Shown one piece after another: positions 55,736 to 64,000 of a stretch of 64,000 bases of DNA. Each line of letters begins with the position of its first letter. The stretch's first letter is position 1. The notes beneath the pieces are model-generated. The model saw nothing but the letters and a program-made list of their open reading frames with translations. It ran no database searches and was not told the origin of the DNA. The translations under genes and the position numbers were made by a program. The stretch lies in contig BSBM01000825.1 of the NCBI GenBank assembly GCA_027924585.1, forward strand, positions 2,398,001-2,462,000, written 5' to 3'. Source of the DNA: Larix kaempferi (taxonomy: Eukaryota; Streptophyta; Pinopsida; Pinales; Pinaceae).

Positions 55736-55999
55736 GGTGTAAACATAGTGTCCAGTTAGTTATAGTGTTATTGTGCGCTACCCACCATCACACTGGTGTA
55801 GCCTTCAGTTCTTCCTCCAAGGCCAATAGTCGCTATGGTTCTGCCACTTTTTCTTCAAATTCAGTGATAAATGCGGCCAAGTTAGGAAATTCCTCATACG
55901 TTGGTAGCTTGCACTCTTCTGTAGCTACCCATGGAAGTGATTGAGTGATTCGTGCACACCTCCTAAACGATACTTCATGTAGCAGATTTTGCCAATTTT

Positions 56000-56620
56000 C
56001 AAGTGCTTCATCTGAATCTGATGACACCGAACAACTACTGCGCCACCCTAACTCTCCATCTGCAATAGGGTTGATATAATATTCTGATATGTTATAGAGA
56101 CTGTCCCATCCCTTGTCGGCTCAACATATCTATGCCCTTCTACGGGGTCAAGAGGTGCGACTACCCTTATCTCACGGTTCTCAATTGACATAGTTATTTT
56201 TTTGAAGTTGATAATATCCTGATTCTCCATCGCCCAGTCTATCCCTGGCAACACTAGGTAGGGGCTTGTGTTGTCAATAATTTCGATCACATCAAAATCT
56301 GCATATGTTTTGAGTCCCTCGATCTCAACGGGGACCTGGCATGGTCAACCGATTGGGGTGACCTTACTTTGGTTTGCGAGTCATAGTTGTACCAGAGACC
56401 AAGCCAACTGTGGTTTCCCCATCGTTTCTCAGGTTTGTTTTGTCATGATGTTCACATCTGACCCCAAGTCTAAGATAATGGAGTCGACATCGAATGCTCT
56501 GAATTGCACGGACATCCGCATTTCTCTTCATGTCTTTCTCTTATGTATTCGATTGAATGTTTGATCCTGCCGTTCACCCTCCCATCGATGCAACAGGTTA
56601 GATATTTCTGCCAATGCGTC
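56000..56620 (-). pseudogene. Aspartic protease region of element B
   Basis: Minus-strand blocks: VQFRAFDVDSIILDLGSDVN (active site DLGS in place of D-S/T-G), GKPQLAWSLVQL, ADFDVIEIIDNTSPYLVLPG, IDWAMENQDIINFKKITMSI and APLDPVEGHRYVEPTRDG. The open part is 56048-56290. The LPGIDWA block is the retropepsin LLG-type C-terminal motif. Stops and a changed active site make it inactive. Confidence 0.7.
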
Positions 56621-56989
56621 CTAATTTTTTTCCAGTTCCAGAAAAATCTCTAGAAAGGATCTTAAGGTGTTATCCTTTTTCGGCGAATTCGTTGTGTCGA
56701 ATGTCGGTGGCATGTCATAAGTAACTTATTTCTAATGAAGAGGTAGTTGTCTCAACTTCCTAATTGCCTCCTGTGCTTTCAAGAAAATATCCCTTTCTGC
56801 TTCCACATCGAATGTGACTTGTTTTCTTGCTGTCGGTCGGACGATATCCTGTGACCTGTCGGCACCTGTCACAACTCCTCCACAAGTCACTATTTCGACA
56901 GTCGCATTTTGACTTCTGACTTCTACTGATATCTTCTGTACTGCTGGTGGCGGATTCTGGTTTTGATTCTGATATGGCGGAGGTGGGGG

Positions 56990-59221
56990 TAGGTTCTAAG
57001 TTTTCCACTTCGCAATGAGTTGAGGACAATATTTGACACCATGGTCCACGGCGCTATAGTAAGTGCATTGTGGGGTTGGATTCAGGAAATCCCTCTGGAA
57101 ATGCTTCTGCTGACCACAATTGTAACATATGATTGGTCCTCGACCTCATCCAGCAGCTCTTCCTCGACTGACACTTACACCTTGGCTGTCATGTAACCCC
57201 CCTGTGAACCCTCCTCGCAGTGAACTGTATGGAGGGTACTGCGGTTGACCATACTACGGTTTACCGTATTGCGGTGGTTGAAATTGCGGCTGTGGATATT
57301 GCGGTTGACCATATTGCGATTGACCATACTGTGATTGATCATAATGCGGTTGCGAATGATAGTGAGGCTACTATTGACTTTACTACGGTTGTTGCTGTAC
57401 CGACAGTTTCTCTATCCCTTCATGAAAAATGTATCCGTAGTATTTTCTTGGAGTAGTTCGTAAGCCCTGCAATATTTTTCGTCATGTCCAACCGATCAAA
57501 GGAATTTGCAATACAAATTCACTGGCTTCGACACCATCTTCTATAGGTACATACATTCTTCTGGTCGACGTCCTCTCGTTTGATAGATGTGACACCAAGG
57601 AATTCCTCCCTGACTGATGGGATTCGGTGCACCTGATTGTAAATATTCTCAAAATTTTGGGCACTAATCCTTGTGATGCCCTTCTGTCCTGCATCTAGTG
57701 AACCATACGTCTTCATGAGCTTCTTTTCCCTTTTTAATATCCTGTAACTAGATCATCAAATTTTCCAACTGCGCTTGTATCTGATCCATGCCTATGCCTG
57801 TTTTTCCGATCGGTGAAGCCTCCAACTTCATTGCGATCTCCAGTGCTTCTTCCTGAGTCGCTACCTTCTGTTGCATTAGTGTCCCATGAATGTGTGGCAC
57901 CAACCTGACGATAAACCACTCTTTATGCTGCATATCGCTCATCTCGAAACTTAATTTTTCCATTATCATTTTATACCGCTGGTCGAATTCCCATACTGAT
58001 TCGTTTGGAAACTGCTTGATTTATTTGAGCCCAGTAATGTACTATGACTCAGATTTTGGTTTTCTAAATTCATTGATCATTCCCGCCTTGATCTGTGGCA
58101 ATTTTTTATCTGGAGTTCCCATCGGTACCTTAGTAAGCTTCATATACCAGTCTAGCGCACGGCCCCTAAGGGTCGTCGCTGGTTGTCCCTTTTTTATGTT
58201 TTCATCCTGAACCTGTTTCACGGTCCATACTGCCTCACACAAAAACCAATATTGTTCGGGATCCTCGATCTCATTATCTTGGAAGGTTGGAATATTTGCG
58301 TCGTCACCTACCATTCTTGTGCTTCTACTGTTATTATTTATTGATCCGCTACTCTTACTACTGTTCTGGCACGTAGGACAGATCTGTAGATAACTTGTAT
58401 TCCTTCCTATCAAGTTCTAAGTAGTGTGTGGAGTTGAAGGAATGTTGTAGCTTAGGGTCTGTCCTTCTTCGGATTCTGGGGTAGCCTGTTCAATTTATTC
58501 TTCGTCATAATAAGGTCACTTCGTCCCTTATGGTCTTGTTTCATAGTATTCCATTCTGGTCCCCTCAGGAGACTATCTCTTAGTCTTCCTCTTCTTCTCT
58601 GGTCACCGGAATATCGCCCCACTCCACAATCTTCTTCATCCTCCCTTAAAAATTCGTCGTAATTCATGTCCATATACCCCGCATCTTTCTATAAGACTTG
58701 CATTCATGCGGTACCCACAACTTCCACACACTGATCTTCTACTTGTCGAAATCCATCCTCAGTATACCCTTTTGGCAGACGAGCATCTTAATCCACAACT
58801 TCAGCGATAGCAGGAATCTTCCTCTAGGTCCTTTGAAAATTTTCCTTTCTCCGTCGTTGTATGATTTGATTGTGTCAACAACAAACTCAGTGATGTATCC
58901 CTCTAATATACTGTCTACCTAGAAGTCAACAACCCTTGATACCCTATTGTTGACCCGTTTTAGTTGTTGGATCAGTTCTGGGGTCTAGTGGTTAGGTTCA
59001 CCTCCTTGGCAATGGTTCTTCTGAAAGGTCAGCTGTGCCAGCCACTCGTGCAAAAATATCGGGAATTCGCAGAAGAATACCTCATGGATATTAGAATAAA
59101 TATGTTTTTCTAACCAATTGCTTGTCGTTTTCCCGAGGTTCCTATTTTCTCCTTCCGCGAATTCTTGTGTCTTTTTGTTAAACCAATCTTGAATCTCCAG
59201 TTTCGTCGGGTGCCACAGCAT
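56990..59221 (-). pseudogene. Gag of element B with zinc knuckles
   Basis: Begins near 59221 (MLWHPTKLEIQDWFNKKTQE) with the N-terminal segment LEKHIYSNIHEVFFCEFPIF and LAQLTFQKNHCQGGEP. The capsid-like domain is at 57.75-58.41 kb: NEIEDPEQYWFLCEAVWTVK, TTLRGRALDWYMKLTKVPMG, SFEMSDMQHKEWFIVRLVPH. Near 57.3 kb a Gln/Tyr/Pro-Gly repeat (YGQPQY type) precedes ICYNCGQQKHFQRDF, a CCHC knuckle lacking the last Cys, and a second decayed knuckle. Several stops and frameshifts are present. It would form the particle and bind RNA. Confidence 0.8.
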
Positions 59222-59247
59222 GTCCTCTTATTTCTTCTTTAGGGTAC

Positions 59248-59261
59248 CGGGAATGGAACCA
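59248..59261 (-). promoter_or_regulatory. Candidate primer-binding site of element B
   Basis: On minus, two bases after the 5' LTR end comes TGGTTCCATTCCCGG. Position and the TGG start fit a PBS; the primer tRNA was not identified. Confidence 0.5.
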
Positions 59262-59263
59262 TT

Positions 59264-60036
59264 TGTTGACACAGTTCTGTCGACAGGGGTTCACTTCACA
59301 CCATTGTCAACAAACACCAACCAAACACCCTTAAGTATAGGCCCAAAAAGGTTTTACCCTTTCTAGCAACACCCACGAAGCGAGTGAAGTCTCACCTGAG
59401 ATGGTTAAGGGGGCTGCAGGAACCAAGTTTCCGTAGTGGGGAAAGGACATGCATCTATTCTGACTCTATCACAACCGAAACTAGAGATTCACCTTCGCAT
59501 CATGCTTTGAAATTCAAACATATATTCATCATTCACATATTCATTATGTAATCAACATTCGCATTAACAGGTCAAAATTGGCGATCGCATCAATCCGAAA
59601 TTACAAAACAACATTTAAACATGGCACAATATTCATCATTCGACATAAACATAGATAAAAGAGACATATCCAAACATCCTCATGCATTAAATCATCAAAA
59701 AACTGTGGGATTAACCTTCGTAGGGAAAGTTCAAAACACCTTATCGCAGATCCATACAAACTTGTTGAAAACAAAGCAAAACATCCCACAAGTCATTCGC
59801 TTCGTTATTGATCAATTTCTGTTCTCTTACTAGGATTCCCTTAGGCTTACATTCATAGTCCTATTTATAGCCAACTATGGTGGTTACAAAATGGTACAAA
59901 TGATCCTTTCTAACTAACTAAACTAATCTTGCGCTTCCGTCAGCTCCTTGTTCTCTGCGAATGGTCCTTTCTTCCGTGGATGGTCCTTCTTCGTTGCTAT
60001 CAGCTTCCGCACTTCATGCGGTCTAACCCCGTTCCA
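59264..60036 (-). repeat. 5' LTR of element B (773 bp)
   Basis: In plus coordinates it starts TGTTGACACAG and ends CCCCGTTCCA; on minus it runs TGGAAC to CAACA. A TATAAATAGGAC promoter block on minus lies at 59862-59869, about 170 bp inside. It is homologous to the lone LTR at 32815-33518 and to the remnant at 51488-51552. Confidence 0.88.
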
Positions 60037-60401
60037 AAAAAAACCCCTATTAAATGTGTGAATAGGATTTCACCCATGTAGAAATGGTCCTAGCTTTGGG
60101 GATATGTACACGTTCATCCTATAAAATACTTTGTCATGGACTAAAACTAGAAACTTGCCAGATCTCAGAAATGCAATGATTTTCACCTTCTATCTCAACA
60201 TTATAACATACTAATTCAAATGAGTCTGAATAGGAGGTATAAAGCAATTCATGGAGTTGGAATTTAACTCATCTAAGTATTTTTTCTTTGGTTCCAACAC
60301 TACAATCATCCATTGTATACTAGGCTCTTCTTCTTCACTCGAAATTATCAACTGTACCTCTGAACTTCATTCTGAATTTCCAAAAACCAAAAATTACCTT
60401 T

Positions 60402-60960
60402 TCATGCCCCAATTCTTCCAAGACCATAACATAACTTTGGAATTAAGATGCATATTTCAATACGCATAGGCCTTCCAAGTGCACTTCTTTGGGATAATTT
60501 TTCCTTTGTTTCAATCAAAAGTTTTCCCAATAATTTTTGAATTGTTGGTCCTGAAGCTTTTTCCACTGCATATTTTTCAGATTGATTTTTTTCCTGAAGG
60601 GGAGTGAGCCTATCCTTTCTAATTAGTGAGAGGAAATTTTCAAAGAATTCTTCTTTCCCTTCTCTGTAGAATCTAGATAGGTGAAGAAAGGTCTCCCCAT
60701 ATGTTGAGGGGAAAAACAACACTGCTCAAAGTCTCATCAAGTTTAAAATCAGAAAACTTCCTTTCCATTGTAGATAAGATTCTTGCAACTCTATTGAAAT
60801 GTCTGCTTTCCCAGATTCTATTTCAGACAAAGTAACATCAAAGCTACCATATATAGGTTAGAAACTTCTTGATGTCAGAAACATTGAAATTCTTTACTTG
60901 GTCAAAATTGTCATTGCTCACAAGGAAAGCCAAGACAAGTTGTTTTTCAATGAACTATCC
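60402..60960 (-). other. Open stretch of unknown identity
   Basis: Frame 60402-60722 is open (106 codons) with FPSTYGETFLHLSRFYREGK and QKLLGKLLIETKEKLSQ; upstream, SEIESGKADISIELQESYLQ continues it to about 60900 in a related frame. I cannot assign a family. It might be a retroelement or host-gene remnant. Confidence 0.25.
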
Positions 60961-61445
60961 CTCTGTTGGTTTTGGCTTCTTCGGGATATTCTATACATCC
61001 AGTTCTTGTATCCAAAATTTCTCAATAATAAGATAACAAAATATCATCAGTTGCTCTAAAATTCCATTGCTCAAGGAAACCCAATAAAACAATATTTTGT
61101 ACTGGTAAACATTTTAGGAACTATTAGGTTTTATCCATTCATGGAGTGTATTGTCTGAAACTTGGATGACTTGAGTGGCCCCTGATAACTTTTTGTTGCT
61201 TCCAAATTTTAGAATACGCTGCTCAACTGGAACTACAGGGCATTTTTTTACAGATCCATCTTTTCCAAGCAACATTCATGCCTTTTGATCTATCTTGCCA
61301 TGTTTTTCATGTGTCCTTCAACATAATCTCTTCTTCAAACAAAATTGGGTGAGAATACTTTCAAGACACTTCAATAATGAATGCCAGCTACACCCCATTC
61401 ATGATATGAAATTTAATCTCCAAGCTAGAGAAAATTAGTTTCTAC

Positions 61446-61990
61446 TTACCTGGTTTTCAGCCTCTTCTCAATATCATATCCCGAATTTGAAGGTTGCCTA
61501 ATGAGAACCTTAGAGAGAATATCCCTCAACCCAAACATGATTTGAAGATATTGGATGTTAGGGGTCACAATTCTGTCTATATTACTGTCAATATATGTGG
61601 GGTTTCTACATATGAAATTTCCTAGGTCCTTTCCAGTGAAAACCAATGCCTTTAGAAACTCAATATTGGGATTCAACTTTGAGAGAAAGAACAGAGTCAC
61701 AAACTATTTTTTGACAATGATCTTCCTTACTTGATCTTTGTTGACTCCTGATTCTCTCAGCAGGTGGACTGCTTATTGGGCTGTTTGGGGAGATTTTAAT
61801 TTGAACATGATTGACCTTTGTATTTTTTCAATGACATTTGATACTTCAGACTGAGACAACCCACATTCATGATAAAGATATATGGGATATTGTTATTGGG
61901 TAAGAGTGTGATTGTCCTCTGCTTGTGAAAGGCAATGGCAGTTTCAACAAGATTTGGGGAAATGGTTATTGCAGTTTTGCAGGGAGAAGG
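61446..61990 (-). pseudogene. mTERF-like protein fragment
   Basis: One minus-strand frame reads, with three in-frame stops, HECGLSQSEVSNVIEKIQRS, AVHLLRESGVNKDQVRKIIV, then 61446-61700: LNPNIEFLKALVFTGKDLGN, FICRNPTYIDSNIDRIVTPN and DILSKVLIRQPSN. The repeat of helix pairs with a Leu, a Gly and a ...I..P pattern every 30-35 residues is that of mitochondrial transcription termination factor (mTERF) proteins, organelle nucleic-acid-binding proteins in plants. Upstream (61944-62150) a Ser/Cys-rich segment could be a frameshifted transit peptide. The C-terminal mTERF repeats are missing. A nuclear pseudogene. Confidence 0.7.
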
Positions 61991-62516
61991 TGGTGAGGAT
62001 GAGAATAGGATAAATACTTGTTGAACAACATTTCTCTAAAGATTCCCATTTCCTGCATGCAGATGTGGAATATAGGGGAATGTGTATGCACCATGTTGGT
62101 TGCAAAGACTCATGATGTAGACCCAAACCCATAAAATAAAAATACAACAAAACAAAAAATAATTGGAAAAAAGCCTATCGAACTGATGATTCACTAGATA
62201 ACAATATATAAAAACTTTCCATGGAATCTACATTCAAGCCTATAAAGGAAATAGAAACAAATTACCCAAGATATTCAAGGGTGGGAATTTAGAGATTCAA
62301 CACGAATGTAAGGGGAAAAAGACATTATAAATACTCTTACAAGTCAAGGTAAATCAAATTAAGAAAACACTAGACGTTTACACACATGTGTATGATGATC
62401 TATCCCTCCAAGGTGTTGGATGTTGATGATGTGTTGATATTTGGCTCAAATGTAGAAACACCCTAGGGTTTGTGAGCTTGTTTAGCATTGATATGGCATC
62501 TTGGCTCTTTGTTTCT

Positions 62517-62722
62517 TATATTGTAACCTTGAACACTTCTATGTGATAAGAAACATCTTGGGTTCCCTATGAATTAGTGAAAAGATGCATCCAATACAAA
62601 ATGTGTTGCTAGAACACCATAAATTGTTAATTTTCTTGAGAAATATGAGAATTGTTTATTCTTGGAACAGTGATTCCCTGATTGAGATGGAAATCCATGA
62701 GACCATTGCAGCCTAAAGAAGG
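62517..62722. repeat. Direct repeat, copy 1
   Basis: Shares about 200 bp with 63332-63550: GTGATAAGAA, TTCCCTATGAATTAGTG, ATGCATCCAATACAAAATGT and GATGGAAATCCATGAGACCA in the same order. Its minus strand has an 81-codon frame (62574-62819) without recognised domain. Confidence 0.8.
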
Positions 62723-63331
62723 AAGAAGCTTTGGATACGTTTGGTAAACAATCTAGAGAACTTTTCCATATCTCTAATGTCACTAATATCATTGTTATAT
62801 CAAGCCTTAATGTTTCCATGATTGGGTTGACATTTCACCACTTCCATTTCCTATCTTAGATTATATTATTCATAGAGAAATCGAGTCTACTTTGCTCAAC
62901 ATTGAAAAAAAAAGCACTGGATGGGTAATATTTATGTTCCCATAAGAATATGACTCTCTAAAAGAGGTAACTATGGCCATAGAATAAGTCTTACTATCTT
63001 ATGTGTGGAAACAAATATATGTCTATAAGAGATGCCACCATTTTTTTATCTAGATGAGGGGTGAGGGAAAAAGTATTTCTATTGATGTTGACAACCAAGT
63101 GATAATTCCTATGCTGCAATTATCTCAAGACCTTTATGTAAAATACTATAAGATGTTGTCATCACTAGAAATGATCTTGAACTAAGATTGGAAATGTTTC
63201 CACCATCATCATGAATAATCCCAAGCCACATCAACCATTTAGTATGAACCTACCAAGTATTCTAGAAAAAAAACCCTATAACTCTCAAATGTTATATCAT
63301 ATCATGGTGCATCAAACTGAGCTCATTGTTT

Positions 63332-63550
63332 CTTATTGCAACATTGAGCACTTTTATGTGATAAGAACCTATCATTTTATTTCCCCTTAGCTTCCCTATG
63401 AATTAGTGCAAATATGCATCCAATACAAAATGTGTTTCTAGCATACCATAACTTGTTAATATTCTTGAGAAAGGTGAGAACTGTTTCTTCTTGGAACATG
63501 GTGCCCTGATTGAGATGGAAATCCATGAGACCATTGCATCCTAAAGAATG
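63332..63550. repeat. Direct repeat, copy 2
   Basis: Partner of 62517-62722, about 815 bp away; identity is moderate (roughly 85 % by eye). The interval between copies shows no gene. The minus-strand frame 63578-63805 just beyond has ISPYNSNNAVGPFCW and no assigned family. Confidence 0.8.
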
Positions 63551-64000
63551 CTACAAACAGGTGGAAATTTTTTCCATCTAAACTAAAAGGAAAACCTTCA
63601 AAGTTGTACAATATGCTCTACAGGCCTCTTGAAAAATACACCAATTACTATTGACATAGTAGATCAACCTGATTACACTTGTTGAGACTAGAAAAAACAT
63701 AAACATAAGTCTCTTGATATCTTGCCAACAAAAAGGTCCAACTGCATTATTTGAATTATAAGGAGAGATCCATTCATTCACTTTCAACTCAGCAATTGTT
63801 ATCAAGTCTTTTTCCAGTTATAGTGTTTCGGTGTTTTTGGCCAACACTAAGGTGCATCATATTCATGAATGACTAGACATGTCTAGTGCACTTTGCAAAG
63901 TATTTTCTCAAAAGTAATTTATCCCATTATATGTATAGCTAGGGTTTCATAGGGAACTTGTTTCTCATGTTCATTTCCTGAAGGTCTTCAGTAGTATATC

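Larger units (their letters stand above)
51488..60036 (-). mobile_element. Element B: internally deleted Gypsy (Tat-like) retrotransposon with aORF
   Basis: On minus: full 5' LTR (59264-60036), PBS, gag (57.0-59.2 kb), PR (56.0-56.6 kb), a linker and RT start (54.8-55.7 kb), then no RT core, RNH or INT. An internal TATA box, an aORF, a G-rich PPT and only 65 bp of 3' LTR follow (51488-51552). The shared LTR end is TGGAACGGGGTTAG on minus. The aORF is homologous to that of element C at the other end of the window. All frames are broken. Confidence 0.85.

Noticed and set aside
62574-62819. 81-codon minus-strand ORF as a gene
   Set aside because: It lies across a direct repeat whose second copy has a different frame structure; no domain recognised.

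Overview
The window looks like intergenic DNA from a large, repeat-saturated plant nuclear genome. I favour a seed plant, possibly a conifer or other gymnosperm; this is inferred from the retroelement families and from the absence of any intact host gene in 64 kb, and the species is not identified. No RNA gene, CRISPR array or prokaryotic-style operon was seen. Nearly all coding capacity is decayed LTR-retrotransposon sequence, mostly Ty3/Gypsy elements resembling the Tat group, with pieces of Ty1/Copia, a LINE and a few host-gene relics.

Layout. (1) 1-4743, plus strand: the 3' end of a Gypsy element (element C): an internal TATA box, a long additional ORF (aORF) with a coiled coil, then a candidate 1.48-kb 3' LTR. 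(2) 4.9-8.2 kb: plus-strand non-coding relic with a 98-bp tandem repeat and an LTR-like end that cuts into element D. (3) 8.2-11.1 kb, minus strand: element D, order gag, protease, second-type RNase H (aRNH), truncated before RT. (4) 11-17 kb: unclassified sequence with a minus-strand coiled-coil ORF relic between two short tandem arrays. (5) 17-27 kb: AT-rich old DNA with a Copia integrase piece, a Copia-like LTR edge, a LINE RT piece and small tandem arrays. (6) 27.0-29.1 kb: a modular minisatellite. (7) 29.1-32.8 kb: a minus-strand host pseudogene with a segmental duplication. (8) 32.8-33.5 kb: a lone LTR of the element B family. (9) 34682-50276: element A, a complete 15.6-kb element on the minus strand with two LTRs, a 5-bp target duplication (one mismatch), PBS, PPT, gag, PR, RT, RNH, INT and aRNH. 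(10) 51.5-60.0 kb: element B, minus strand, with a full 5' LTR, gag, PR, a rearranged RT start and an aORF homologous to that of element C. (11) 60-64 kb: an mTERF-like pseudogene and a 200-bp direct repeat.

The main result is inside element A. Between the aRNH and the 3' LTR lies a transcription unit on the opposite strand: a canonical TATA box (37497), a leader, and a two-exon reading frame (37963-38815 and 38906-39168). Its first exon resembles the plant mobile domain (PMD/MAIN-like), and its 90-bp GT-AG intron joins the two exons in frame. This copy has six in-frame stops and no frameshift. An intron in that direction cannot be removed from the element's own sense RNA, so the unit appears to be a captured, separately transcribed cargo gene. 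Elements B and C carry a different cargo (the aORF), in sense orientation, each behind its own internal TATA box. The aRNH also sits in different places in elements A (after INT) and D (between PR and the expected RT), pointing to modular rearrangement in this retroelement group.
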